From Noviherbaspirillum galbum (GTDB lineage Bacteria > Pseudomonadota > Gammaproteobacteria > Burkholderiales > Burkholderiaceae_D), in contig NZ_JAAIVB010000078.1 of the NCBI RefSeq assembly GCF_010974945.1, positions 248,001 to 312,000 on the forward strand: a DNA stretch of 64,000 bases. Reading direction: 5' to 3'. This document shows positions 43,700-52,855 of the stretch, in pieces. The notes under the pieces are model-generated. The model ran no database searches. It was not told the origin of the DNA and saw only the letters and a program-made list of their open reading frames with translations. The position numbers were made by a program, and so were the translations under genes. Positions within the stretch are counted from its first letter, which is position 1, and the number at the start of each line of letters is the position of its first letter.

Positions 43700-45712
43700 A
43701 TGAAATATCGCCCCGAAATCAATGGCCTGCGCGCGATCGCGGTCATGCCCGTCATCTTGTTTCACGCCGGACTGTCCCTGTGCAGGGGAGGGTTCGTCGG
43801 GGTGGATATTTTCTTTGTCATCAGCGGTTATCTGATCACGTCCTTGCTGCTGGCGGAAATGGAAAGCGGCAGCTTTTCCCTCGCCAGCTTCTACGAACGC
43901 CGCGCGCGGCGCCTGCTGCCCGCACTGTTCACCGTCCTGCTCTGCTGCCTGCCCTTCGCCTGGGCCTGGCTGTCACCCGGCGACCTGAAAAACTTTACCC
44001 AAAGCCTGGCGGCCGTTGCCCTCTTCGCTTCCAACCTGTTCTTCTGGAAGACGAGTGATTATTTCGATGCCAGCGCCGAATTCAAGCCCTTGCTGCATAC
44101 CTGGAGCCTGGCAGTCGAGGAACAGTATTACTTCCTGTTTCCGCTCTTGCTGCTTCTCGTCTTACGCCCCGGAAAGCAGGGCCGGCGCAGGCTGGCAGCC
44201 ATCATCCTTGCATCCATCCTGGGCAGCCTCGCGCTGGCCCAATGGAGCGCGCTTTCCCGGCCGGAGCTTGGGTTCTATCTCCTTCCGACGCGGGCATGGG
44301 AACTCCTGATCGGCGCGGGCACGGCAATACTCGCCGGGCGTGCCTCCAGCCAGCCTGGTAAGCGCTGGATCAACGAGCTGGTGGCCTGGTCCGGCCTTGC
44401 CGCAATTGCCTGGGCCATCTTCTTCTATGACGGCCAGCTTCCTTACCCGAGCGTCTATACGCTGGTGCCCACGCTCGGCGCGGCATCGATCATCCTTTGC
44501 GCGCGCGAAGGGACGACAGCCAACCGCATCCTCGGCAGCAAGCTGCTGGTGGGGATCGGGCTGGTCAGCTACAGCGCCTACCTCTGGCACCAGCCGCTTT
44601 TCGCCTTCGCGCGCAACGTGAGTCCGGACTTCCCGCGCTGGCAAACCTATGGCGCGCTCGTCGCAGTAACGATGGTGCTTGCGGGATTGACCTGGAAATA
44701 CATTGAAACGCCGTTCCGCGACGGGAAGCGCGTCCGGCGGTCGTCGATATTCGCGCTGGCTTTGCTGGGCAACCTGGCATTTCTCGCGGTCGGCCTGTCG
44801 GGGCATGCTACGAATGGATTCGCACGCTGGAAGACGACCGACGAGCAGCTCGCCGTCCTGAGAACGGCGGTGTACAGTCCCCGGCGCGCGGAGTGCCATT
44901 CCACCGATACCCACATCGTCGATGCGAGCCACGCCTGCGAATACTTTGCCGCCGACGAGAAGTGGGCGGTGTTCGGCGACAGCCATACCGTCGAGCTCGC
45001 CTACGCACTGGGGAACCGGCTCAAGAACTCGGGAGCGGCGGTCCGCCACTATTCCTTCAGCGGTTGCGCGCCTGTCTATGGCCGCGTCATGACCGGCAGC
45101 CTGAGGCATTGCGCGGAATGGACGGCGCGGACGGTGGAAGACATCGCTTCCGACCCGCGTATCAGCCACGTGGTGGTGTCCTACCGTATCCATGCCGCCC
45201 TCTTTGGCACGCACGAGAAGATCTATCCCGATCTACCGGACGAGATCGGCAGCGAGGAAAGGGAAAGGCGCTGGGCATCCTTTCTCGCGGTGCTGAGACG
45301 TTTCCAGTACGGCGGCAAGCAGGTCGTCCTCGTCATCCAGGCGCCCGAGCTTCCGCGTCGCATCGATCAACTGGTGATGCGGGCGGCGCACCCGGCGGCG
45401 AGCGTGGCAGGCGTCAGCCGCTCGTGGTGGGACAAGCGCAATCACTATGTGATGTCTCGGCTGGACCAGGTCCCGCCCGGCGTCAAGGTCATCGATCCGG
45501 CGGCATTGTTCTGCGACAGGCAAACCTGTTTCGGCGCGAAGGATGGCGTTGCGTTCTATTTCGACGACAACCATCTTTCCCTGGCAGGCGCGGATGAAGT
45601 GGCCGCCGCCATCGCGGACGCCGCCATGCCGGCGCTCAGGCAGCCGAGTGCCCCGCTGGCCGCCATGGCTGCTACGGGTACCGTCCAGCGTGGTCAGCAT
45701 GGCCTGAAATGA
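43700..45712 (+). CDS. OafA-type O-acyltransferase with C-terminal SGNH domain
   Basis: A 670-residue protein with about ten membrane helices of the acyltransferase-3 family (YRPEINGLRAIAVMPVILFH, FFVISGYLI, FYERRARRLLPAL) and a periplasmic SGNH domain from about residue 395. The SGNH nucleophile is Ser428 in FGDSHT and the Asp/His box is DDNHLS. Together they move an acyl group across the membrane and place it on a sugar hydroxyl. It lies between the EPS operons and likely O-acetylates the polymer. The terminator upstream at 43616 separates it from the preceding operon. Confidence 0.93.
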   Translation: MKYRPEINGLRAIAVMPVILFHAGLSLCRGGFVGVDIFFVISGYLITSLLLAEMESGSFSLASFYERRARRLLPALFTVLLCCLPFAWAWLSPGDLKNFTQSLAAVALFASNLFFWKTSDYFDASAEFKPLLHTWSLAVEEQYYFLFPLLLLLVLRPGKQGRRRLAAIILASILGSLALAQWSALSRPELGFYLLPTRAWELLIGAGTAILAGRASSQPGKRWINELVAWSGLAAIAWAIFFYDGQLPYPSVYTLVPTLGAASIILCAREGTTANRILGSKLLVGIGLVSYSAYLWHQPLFAFARNVSPDFPRWQTYGALVAVTMVLAGLTWKYIETPFRDGKRVRRSSIFALALLGNLAFLAVGLSGHATNGFARWKTTDEQLAVLRTAVYSPRRAECHSTDTHIVDASHACEYFAADEKWAVFGDSHTVELAYALGNRLKNSGAAVRHYSFSGCAPVYGRVMTGSLRHCAEWTARTVEDIASDPRISHVVVSYRIHAALFGTHEKIYPDLPDEIGSEERERRWASFLAVLRRFQYGGKQVVLVIQAPELPRRIDQLVMRAAHPAASVAGVSRSWWDKRNHYVMSRLDQVPPGVKVIDPAALFCDRQTCFGAKDGVAFYFDDNHLSLAGADEVAAAIADAAMPALRQPSAPLAAMAATGTVQRGQHGLK

Positions 45713-45800
45713 ATTGCGGTGTTGCCGTTGACGCGTCGATAGCGGAAATGCGTCGTTCAGCGTCGATGCCTGAATTGTCTATCAATTGGAAAGGATAACC

Positions 45801-46883
45801 ATGCGAGTCGGCGTGCTTTCTTATCCCATGCTGTACCAGCGCACGGGAGGCCTCCAGATCCAGATCAACGAATCCATCGCCGGGCTGCGCGAACTGGGCG
45901 TGGACGTCACGCTGGTCGATCCCAGCCGCGTATCGCTGTCACAGTTCGATATCATCCATGTCTTCGCGGCCATCAACGGCAATCACCGCATCGTCGAGAC
46001 CGCCAGGAGCCTGGGATGCAAGGTCGTCCTGTCGCCATTGATCCGCCCCAGCTGGACCCGATTCACAGGGTGGCGTTCGGCGATGATCGAACGCCTGGTC
46101 GGACGCCTGACCAATTGGCATGTGCACACCATCTACCAGGAGCTGAAGGTTGCGCTCGATGAGTCCCACAAGATCATTGCCCTGGGCGTGACCGAGAAGG
46201 AGTCCATCCAAGCGGCCTTCGACATCCCGGCCGACAAGGTCTGCGTGATTCCGAATGGCATTCCGCAGCGCTTCTTCGATGCGACGCCGGACCTGTTCCG
46301 GGAGCGATTTGCGATCGACGGCCCGTGCATTCTGAACGTGGCGGCGATCAATCCGCACAAGAACCAGCTTGCCCTGGTCAAGGCGACGGCGGGCACCGGA
46401 TACACCGTCATGCTGTTCGGCGAGTGCCTGAAAGAACATGAGGACTATCTCGCGGCGCTGACGGCCTATCCGCATGTGCGTTATGGGGGACGAATCGCCT
46501 ACCAGGATCCCATCCTGCCGTCTGCCTATGCGGCGGCGACGGCGTTCGCCCTCCCTAGCCATGACGAGGTCATGCCCTTGTCTGTGATGGAAGCGCTTGC
46601 CGCGGGGACGCCGGTTGTGATGACCGATCGTCATGCCATGGGAATGAAACCGTCTTCCATGGTGAAGGAATGCGGGCCGGATGATGTTGATGCCTTGCGG
46701 AGGCTGTTGATCGACACCGTCACTGCGGTTCGGGCACCGTTGGCCTGCAAGGAGGTGGTGACGCAGTATCGCTGGCGTCATGTTGCGGAGAGTATTCTTC
46801 GGGTGTATGAGGAGGTGTTGCCGCAGGGGAAGGGGGTGAAGGTTGTTGCCGAGGTGGGGGAGATGGTAGGTAGTGTGGCGTAG
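45801..46883 (+). CDS. Glycosyltransferase family 4
   Basis: A 360-residue GT-B glycosyltransferase: N-terminal SYPMLYQRTGGLQIQI, middle NGIPQRFFDATPD, and a C-terminal GT1 domain with PSHDEVMPLSVMEALAAGTP, whose Glu pair binds the nucleotide sugar. Start at 45801, five bases after AAAGGA. Donor and acceptor unknown. The last 30 codons are G/T-rich (a Gly/Val/Glu-rich tail), unlike the body of the gene, and the gene abuts repeat copy C. Confidence 0.87.
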   Translation: MRVGVLSYPMLYQRTGGLQIQINESIAGLRELGVDVTLVDPSRVSLSQFDIIHVFAAINGNHRIVETARSLGCKVVLSPLIRPSWTRFTGWRSAMIERLVGRLTNWHVHTIYQELKVALDESHKIIALGVTEKESIQAAFDIPADKVCVIPNGIPQRFFDATPDLFRERFAIDGPCILNVAAINPHKNQLALVKATAGTGYTVMLFGECLKEHEDYLAALTAYPHVRYGGRIAYQDPILPSAYAAATAFALPSHDEVMPLSVMEALAAGTPVVMTDRHAMGMKPSSMVKECGPDDVDALRRLLIDTVTAVRAPLACKEVVTQYRWRHVAESILRVYEEVLPQGKGVKVVAEVGEMVGSVA

Positions 46884-46967
46884 GGATGGTTTTGGCAGCA
46901 CTGTTTGCCACTGTCATTGGGATTGTCTCAACATCAGTGTCAACATCTGCCATCCCTGCAACGCCCC

Positions 46968-46998
46968 GTTATTCCCGTGGAGGCAGGAATCTCATTAC
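46968..46998. repeat. Degenerate REP-like element, copy R4
   Basis: GTTATTCCCGTG-G-AGGCAGGAATC followed by TCATTAC: the REP element with several substitutions that weaken the hairpin. Confidence 0.65.
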
Positions 46999-47009
46999 TA
47001 CGGCAGTTG

Positions 47010-47150
47010 CGCGTGTCTCTCCGGTGACCCGGTTGCTGTTCCCACTCCGTGGGGCGGTGCCGGGACTGGCCCCGGCGGGCCAGTTCATGTCTTTGGTCTC
47101 GCACCCTAAGCGGGCCCCACGAAACGGAACCAAAGAAGAGCGACTCCTGC
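47010..47150. repeat. Composite intergenic repeat, copy C (first half)
   Basis: It shares GTGTCTCTCCGGTGACCCGG, CCCACTCCG and the GG-x-CTGG-x-CCCGGC block with copies A and B, then diverges after about 140 bases. It is flanked by REP copies R4 and R5. The 46884-47360 gap holds these elements and nothing else identifiable. Confidence 0.75.
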
Positions 47151-47164
47151 CTTCGCGCACTTCT

Positions 47165-47200
47165 GTCATTCCCGCGCAGGCGGGAATCCCATTTCCGTCG
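47165..47200. repeat. REP-like inverted repeat, copy R5
   Basis: GTCATTCCCGCG-C-AGGCGGGAAT followed by CCCATTTCCGTC, nearly identical to R1. Confidence 0.85.
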
Positions 47201-47360
47201 TTCTGAGTTGATGACGGCGAACCTCGAACCTGCCGTGAAAACGACTAAAGCATCCGTCGCTGGTGTCTGCAAAATCTCGTGAAATCCTGACTAGACATCC
47301 CGCGCAAGTCGACCAATCCATCATGCATTCCCGGCCGACTGCCCAGGCAACATCGACCCA

Positions 47361-48347
47361 TCAAGCCGCTTCCGCAAACACGCGCTCTTCGTTCCGTCGC
47401 GTCAAATTCATTGCCATGCGCAGCCGGAAGCGATCCGGATGGCGATCCCATGGAGTGAATCGCGGAAGCTGGAAAGGATCGCTTTCCTTGCCGGCGGCAC
47501 CCCAGGCCGTCGATACCGCGGCTTGGAAACCGGCCTTCCTTGCGAGTTCGGCATGCCGGAGATGGTAGTCCTTGCCGGGCTTGCCATTCGGGTAGGCGAA
47601 GAGCGTGACTGGCGCGCTGGTGATGTCTTCCAGGCGACGCTTGCCATTCACCATTTCCTGCAGTGCGGACGCATCGTCGACGGAGGCCAGGATGGGATGG
47701 TTGACGGTGTGGCCGCCAATGCCCATGCCGGCGCGGGACAAGGCACGCACCTGGTCCGAACGCATCATGAGGTCATGGGGAAGGTCGACCGGCACGCAGC
47801 GGAGCATGGTCTCGATCCGCTCCAGCCTGGTGTCCGGGGGAAGGTACTTCATCGTGCCGATCAGTGCCTGGATGGCGGCCTTGCGCTCGGCGAGCGAACC
47901 CGTCCGGTGGCAGCCCAGCCCGGCGGGGCGAAGATCCAGTTCAGGCAGCGGGACGCGGCGCACGAATTCGATGATGGTGTCGTTCCACATGCGGCCGCCG
48001 TCGAGGAAGCCGGTGGCGATGAAGAAGGTGGCGGGCACGCCGGCCATCTTCAGGATGGGCAGGGCAATGTCGGCATTGTCGGCATAGCCATCGTCGAAGG
48101 TGACAGCGGCGGCGCCAGGGGGCAAGGTGCCCGCACGCAGGCGTTGGATGGCGTCGTCGAGGGGCAGGATCCTGAACATCTGCGACAAGAGGCTCATCTG
48201 TTCCATGAATGCTGCCGCGTCGACTTCCGCCGGAAACAGCGGATCGGGGCGGGCGAGCACCCGGTGGTAGATGAGGATGGAAAGACGCGGTCCTCCCAGC
48301 GAGAGCGAGAGCGTGCGGGCGATGAAACGGAAACCGGCCTGCTTCAT
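47361..48347 (-). CDS. Polysaccharide deacetylase (CE4 / NodB-like)
   Basis: A 328-residue carbohydrate esterase. The NodB catalytic motif is TFDDGYADN (Asp85/Asp86) and the metal-binding His motif is GGHTVNHP. The N-terminal RLSILIYHRVLARPDP is common to secreted or membrane-associated EPS deacetylases, but no clear signal peptide is seen. It should remove acetyl groups from N-acetylated sugars. It overlaps the O-glycosylation ligase-like gene by four bases and ends the four-gene minus operon. Confidence 0.9.
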   Translation of the reverse strand: MKQAGFRFIARTLSLSLGGPRLSILIYHRVLARPDPLFPAEVDAAAFMEQMSLLSQMFRILPLDDAIQRLRAGTLPPGAAAVTFDDGYADNADIALPILKMAGVPATFFIATGFLDGGRMWNDTIIEFVRRVPLPELDLRPAGLGCHRTGSLAERKAAIQALIGTMKYLPPDTRLERIETMLRCVPVDLPHDLMMRSDQVRALSRAGMGIGGHTVNHPILASVDDASALQEMVNGKRRLEDITSAPVTLFAYPNGKPGKDYHLRHAELARKAGFQAAVSTAWGAAGKESDPFQLPRFTPWDRHPDRFRLRMAMNLTRRNEERVFAEAA

Positions 48348-49675
48348 GCGGTTCCCCTTTCCATGGCAGACAGGGGCTCAGGCACGCCTTGGTCCAGCCT
48401 TGCGCCCGATGTCTTGGCAGCCTTGGCGGCCGGGGTTTCCTGCAACTGCTTTTCGACCACGACCCGCGTGGCGACGAGCGCAACCATCAGGTAGTAGGGC
48501 ACGTCGAAATACAGCAGGCTGAGGAAGGCGCCGCCCACCGCGAAGCCGATCATGCTGACCTGGATCATGGTCGCGAGGTTGAAGGCCCACTTCAGGTCGT
48601 CCCGCCTTCGGGTTTCCCGGATGATCCAGGTTCCCGTGCGCCAGGTGAGGATGCCGAACAGCAGGTAGAGGCCGAGGCCGACGAAGCCATGTTCGCCCAG
48701 CGCCTGAAAATAGATGCTGTGCGCCGCGTGGACGTCGTCCGGCACAGGGGCGTAGCGCTGGAAGATGGCTGGCTCGTAGATCTGGAAGCCGCCGCCCGTC
48801 AGCGGCCGGTCGCTGGCGAGATTGAATGCCATCCACCATGCATTGATCCGGCCCATCGCGGAATCATCCTTCTGGTAGGTCTGGATGGTATCCATGCGGT
48901 TGGCCCATTTTTCCGGCATGAAGGTGAAGATCAGCGGCAGCGAGATCATGACGAGGATGGCGACCCGCATCTTGTAGCGGCTCTTCGCGGTCATGAACAG
49001 GCTCATCGCGACGATGGCGAGCAGGGCGCCGCGTGAATAGGAGCCGATCGCGGCAAGCGCGGACAAGCCCATCGCCGCGGACAAGGCCCACCATTGCCAG
49101 CGCCGGGTGCTCAGGGTCTGGAGGTAGTGCATCAGCGGGATTGTCATGATCAGCGCCAGCGCAATTTCGTTGTTGCCGCCGATGAAGGTGTTGCCGGGAC
49201 CCCAGACGATGTCGGAGCCGCCGCTGAGGATGGTGAAGATGCCGCCCTTGACGCCGTAGAAGCCGAGCGAGAGCACCAGCATGCCGATGAAGAGCTGGAT
49301 GTGTTTCTTTTCCTTGATGATCATCATCGTGACGAAGGTCATGAACATGATCTTCATGACGGTGTTCCAGGTTTCCAGGGAATACTCCGGAAAGAAGGAA
49401 AACGCGGTGCTGACGTTCATCCACAGCGTGAAGGCGATCAGGGCGATGGTCGGCCCCTTCATGGGAAGCGCCTTGGGGGCGGAGGTCATGAAGAGGCTCA
49501 GCACCGTCACGCCGGCGATGATCTGCGCGAAGGGAAATGTCACCGCGAAGCCGTAGGCCTGCGTGTGCGGGTTCATGACGCTGATCCATACCCAGAGCAG
49601 GACGCCGACGTAAGGCCTCTTGAACACCATGGGCAGCGTGCCGAAGACGATCAGCACGATGAGGATGTCTCTCAT
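48344..49675 (-). CDS. Putative O-glycosylation ligase / polymerase, exosortase A system-associated
   Basis: A 443-residue inner-membrane protein with about ten to twelve helices in the O-antigen ligase/Wzy superfamily (TIGR03097-like). The N-terminus MRDILIVLIVFGTLPMVF is typical of the clade, and a large periplasmic loop (about 270-330) contains GGGFQIYEP and HAAHSIYFQALGEHG, matching the family's conserved Arg/His-bearing loop. It may polymerise the EPS repeat or transfer glycan to PEP-CTERM proteins; the latter is the family's proposed role. AAGGACAGCG precedes the ATG at 49675. Both ends overlap neighbours by four bases. Confidence 0.9.
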   Translation of the reverse strand: MRDILIVLIVFGTLPMVFKRPYVGVLLWVWISVMNPHTQAYGFAVTFPFAQIIAGVTVLSLFMTSAPKALPMKGPTIALIAFTLWMNVSTAFSFFPEYSLETWNTVMKIMFMTFVTMMIIKEKKHIQLFIGMLVLSLGFYGVKGGIFTILSGGSDIVWGPGNTFIGGNNEIALALIMTIPLMHYLQTLSTRRWQWWALSAAMGLSALAAIGSYSRGALLAIVAMSLFMTAKSRYKMRVAILVMISLPLIFTFMPEKWANRMDTIQTYQKDDSAMGRINAWWMAFNLASDRPLTGGGFQIYEPAIFQRYAPVPDDVHAAHSIYFQALGEHGFVGLGLYLLFGILTWRTGTWIIRETRRRDDLKWAFNLATMIQVSMIGFAVGGAFLSLLYFDVPYYLMVALVATRVVVEKQLQETPAAKAAKTSGARLDQGVPEPLSAMERGTA

Positions 49676-50898
49676 CGCTGTCCTTCCGTGGTCAAGGCGG
49701 CCAGGGCCGATGCGGCGGAACGTGCCGGCCGCTGCCGGCATATCGTGCCGAACAGGGCAAGCTGGCCGGCGGTGGTGTCGTCCCAGCTGAACCGTTCGGC
49801 GTAGCGGCGGGTCTGGCCGCGGTCGGGGTAGTCGTCGCGCAGGGCCCGCGCCGCTGCCGCGATGGCCTCGGGGCTGCGCTCCGGCAGCAGTTTCCCGGCC
49901 TCGGGCGCGGTCACCACTTCCGGGGTGCCGAAGACCTTGCTGGCGATGACGGGCGTGCCGCAGGCCATGGATTCAAGCAGCACGTTGGCCCAGCCCTCGC
50001 GGCTGGAGGCGAGTACCAGTGCGTCGGCCGCGCCGTAGTAGTTGCGCAGCCCCGCCTGCGGCACCGAACCGAGGAAGCGGACGCGCGCAGCGACGCCGAG
50101 GGATTCCGCGAGTTTTTCCAGTGCGCTTCGTTCCGGGCCTTCGCCGGCGATGAGCAGGGTTGCGTCGGGGAGCATGGCGAGGGCGCGGATGACCAGGTCA
50201 TGGCCTTTTACGGGAACGAGATTGCCGACGGAAAGCAGGGTGAAGCCGCGCAGGCCCAGCCCGTCGCGCAATGCCTGCCTGTCGCCCGGCTGGAAAAGCT
50301 GCAGGTCCACGCCGTTGCGCAAGGGGACGATGCGGGACCCGTCGACCCCCAGCTTGGTCATTTCCTGCCGGAGCGCATCGCATACCGTAATGATGCCGGC
50401 GGCGTCGCGCGCCGCGCGCTGGATCAGCCGGCGGGGGATGGCATGGTTCGGCAGGAGCGTGATGTCGCTGCCGCGCGCGGTGATCACCACCGGCTTGTTG
50501 AAGTGCTTGCCGAGCATCGAGGCGGCCACGCCGTCGGGGTAGAAATAATGGGCGTCGATGAGGTCGAAGTCGAAGCCCTCGTCGATCATGCGGCCGATGC
50601 AGGGCTTGACCGCCTGGGCTAGCAGAAAGGGTGCGACGTTCATGCCGATCTTGGGCAGGACGGGATAGCGGGGATGCATCACCTGCAGCCCGGAGCGCAC
50701 TTCCTCGCGCGGCACGCGGGCGAAGCGGGCATAGCTGCCGAAACGCGCATGCCGCGAGGGAAACCAGGGCACCGGCGCCACCACGCGCGCCGTGACTTCC
50801 TTGCTCGCCACGAGGTGCTTCAAGCGGGTTTCGACGAAGATGCCATGCTGCGGTTTTTCCGGATTCGGATAGAGCGTGCTGAACGTCAGGATCTTCAT
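49672..50898 (-). CDS. Glycosyltransferase family 4
   Basis: A 408-residue GT-B glycosyltransferase. It starts MKILTFSTLYPNPEKPQHGI (ATG at 50898, behind AAGG) and contains ARGSDITLLP, VGNLVPVKGHDLVI and the nucleotide-sugar helix SSREGWANVLLESMACGTPV. The longer ORF to 51033 is not used because it runs into the previous gene. It overlaps the TIGR04063-like gene (50895) and the O-glycosylation ligase gene (49675) by four bases each. It builds the EPS repeat; linkage unknown. Confidence 0.9.
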   Translation of the reverse strand: MKILTFSTLYPNPEKPQHGIFVETRLKHLVASKEVTARVVAPVPWFPSRHARFGSYARFARVPREEVRSGLQVMHPRYPVLPKIGMNVAPFLLAQAVKPCIGRMIDEGFDFDLIDAHYFYPDGVAASMLGKHFNKPVVITARGSDITLLPNHAIPRRLIQRAARDAAGIITVCDALRQEMTKLGVDGSRIVPLRNGVDLQLFQPGDRQALRDGLGLRGFTLLSVGNLVPVKGHDLVIRALAMLPDATLLIAGEGPERSALEKLAESLGVAARVRFLGSVPQAGLRNYYGAADALVLASSREGWANVLLESMACGTPVIASKVFGTPEVVTAPEAGKLLPERSPEAIAAAARALRDDYPDRGQTRRYAERFSWDDTTAGQLALFGTICRQRPARSAASALAALTTEGQR

Positions 50899-52130
50899 GC
50901 GGCCTTCGCCCCGGCACCCGTCCTGGCGCCGTGGAACAGACGGCTGTACACCGGCTGGTAGCGGCTGACGCTGTTGTTCCAGTTGCGCTCGGTCTCGACA
51001 TAGCGGCGGGCCTCGTCGCGCAGGCTCGTCCATTGCTGGCGGTTGCCGATGAGGTCGATGACCTTGCCGGCGAGCGACGCGACGTCATTGGCGCGGAAAA
51101 GGATGCCGGTGCGTCCGTCCTCGATCAGCTCGCGGTGTCCGCCGACGTCGGAGGCGGCGAGCAGGCGGCCCTGCGCCATGGCCTCGAGCGGCTTGAGCGG
51201 CGTGACGAGCTCGGTCAGCCGCATCGGCAGGCGCGGATAGACCAGCACGTCGATCAGGTCGTAGTAGCGCTGCACTTCCTCATGCGGCACGCGGCCGGTG
51301 AAGATGACGTGGTTTTCCAGCCCGAGATGCGAGGTCATCGCCTTGAGCTCCTCTTCCTGCGGGCCGCCGCCCACGAGCAGCACTCGCGCATCGGGCCGCT
51401 GCTGCAGGATGCGCGGCAAGGCCCGGATCAGCAGCGGCAGGCCTTCATAGGCATAGAAGGAACCGATGAAGCCGAGCACCAGCTTGTTGTCCAGACCCAG
51501 GCGCGCGGCCAGGGCCATATCGGGCGTGCCGCTGCCCTGGAAGCTGGCGATGTCCACGGCATTCGGGATGACGGTGACCTTGTCGGCGGGGATGCCGCGG
51601 CCGATGATGTCCTGGCGCAGCCCTTCGCAGATGGTGGTGACCGCGTCGGCCTGGCGCAAGGCGTGGGTTTCGAGCGCCCGGGTCAGGCGATAGCGCGCGC
51701 CGCCTTCGCTGCTGGTGCCATGGTCGACCGCCGCGTCTTCCCAGAATGCGCGTACCTCGTAGAGCACGGGAATGTTGAAGCGCCTGCCCGCCCTGATCGC
51801 GGGAAGGGCGTTGAGCACGGGCGAATGGGCATGCAGGATGTCCGGCTTGATCACCGGGATGATCTCCGCGAGGCGCTTGCCCAGTTCGCTCATGACCGCC
51901 ACCTGGTTGAGCACCGGCAGCCGCGCCGGAAAGCCATCGGCCGGGGGCGTGCGGAAGAAATGCCAATCGTCCGCCATTTCCTCGCGCTGCTGCAGCGCTC
52001 CCTGTTTCGGGCTGGTGAGGTGGAAGGTTTCCCAGCCCCGCGCCCGCTGCTGCTTCAGGATGGAAAGCGTGCGGAAGGTATAGCCGCTGTGCAGCGGAAT
52101 CGAATGATCGAGGATGTGCAGAATGCGCAT
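50895..52130 (-). CDS. Exosortase A-associated glycosyltransferase (TIGR04063-like)
   Basis: A 411-residue GT-B glycosyltransferase with the family start MRILHILDHSIPLHSGYTFR, followed by GFIGSFYAYEGLPLLIRALP and a nucleotide-binding helix TELVTPLKPLEAMAQGRLL. The GYTFR pattern marks the Daro_2409/TIGR04063 clade seen with exosortase A. I prefer the ATG at 52130 to 52139; no strong ribosome site is visible for either. First gene of the four-gene minus operon. Confidence 0.91.
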   Translation of the reverse strand: MRILHILDHSIPLHSGYTFRTLSILKQQRARGWETFHLTSPKQGALQQREEMADDWHFFRTPPADGFPARLPVLNQVAVMSELGKRLAEIIPVIKPDILHAHSPVLNALPAIRAGRRFNIPVLYEVRAFWEDAAVDHGTSSEGGARYRLTRALETHALRQADAVTTICEGLRQDIIGRGIPADKVTVIPNAVDIASFQGSGTPDMALAARLGLDNKLVLGFIGSFYAYEGLPLLIRALPRILQQRPDARVLLVGGGPQEEELKAMTSHLGLENHVIFTGRVPHEEVQRYYDLIDVLVYPRLPMRLTELVTPLKPLEAMAQGRLLAASDVGGHRELIEDGRTGILFRANDVASLAGKVIDLIGNRQQWTSLRDEARRYVETERNWNNSVSRYQPVYSRLFHGARTGAGAKAA

Positions 52131-52296
52131 GGGAGGCATGAGTCCGCGTTGTTCCGGAAGGACTTAATTTTGCGCAGGAAATGTTTTGTCGCTTTGATAA
52201 ATACCAAATAACGTCGGCCGGCCGGCGACATCCCGCATCCCGCGTGAAGCAAGCTTGATTTTTGTCGGCGCCATCCTTCCCTCGGCGCTGCCGCGA

Positions 52297-52713
52297 TCAG
52301 GGCTGGTTCTGGAAGGGGATGGCCTGCACCCGGTGGGACGGTCCCAGGCCCAGGTCGGGCAGGTCGAGGTGATCGAGGATGGCATGGAACATGGGAATGG
52401 CGCTGGCGTCGCTGCAGACCGTGACCACGCCCACCGGCTTGCCGGTCTGGGAACAGAGCTGGTCGCTGGGGGTCTTGCCGAACAGCTTGCGCACCGGCGA
52501 CAGGTCGGGGCAACTGCCGCTCACGTCCCAGAACACGAAGCTGTCGTCGATGAGGAACAGGCGATTGCCCAGATCCCTGCATTCGGCGGTCTTCGCCATG
52601 GCGACGAAATCGGCCGGCGCGAGCGTCGGGCCGCCCGCGCCGCCGCCGCAGGCCGCGAGCAGCGCGCCTAGCAAGGCCGCCAGGGCAAGGCGGGCGCCGG
52701 GAAGAGCGTTCAT
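52297..52713 (-). CDS. Small lipoprotein of unknown function
   Basis: A 138-residue protein with a signal peptide and lipobox LLAACGG. The mature part contains four cysteines, three within spaced motifs (AECRDLG, SGSCPDLS, DQLCSQTG), plausibly forming disulfides, and a hydrophobic C-terminal stretch. I do not recognise the family. AAGGA precedes the ATG at 52713. It stands apart from the EPS operon (166 bases) on the same strand and could be its last accessory gene or independent. Confidence 0.7.
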   Translation of the reverse strand: MNALPGARLALAALLGALLAACGGGAGGPTLAPADFVAMAKTAECRDLGNRLFLIDDSFVFWDVSGSCPDLSPVRKLFGKTPSDQLCSQTGKPVGVVTVCSDASAIPMFHAILDHLDLPDLGLGPSHRVQAIPFQNQP

Positions 52714-52855
52714 GTGAGAGGTCCTTGTCAGCCGGGTGAGCATTGTCCGCCGTGTCATGCGGGGGAATGACGCCCAGACTAACAAGCGCCGCGGCGCCAT
52801 GCAAATCGTGGCTCGCAAGGTATGGTCGGAGCCCGGCCGTGGCCGCCGGCGCGCG

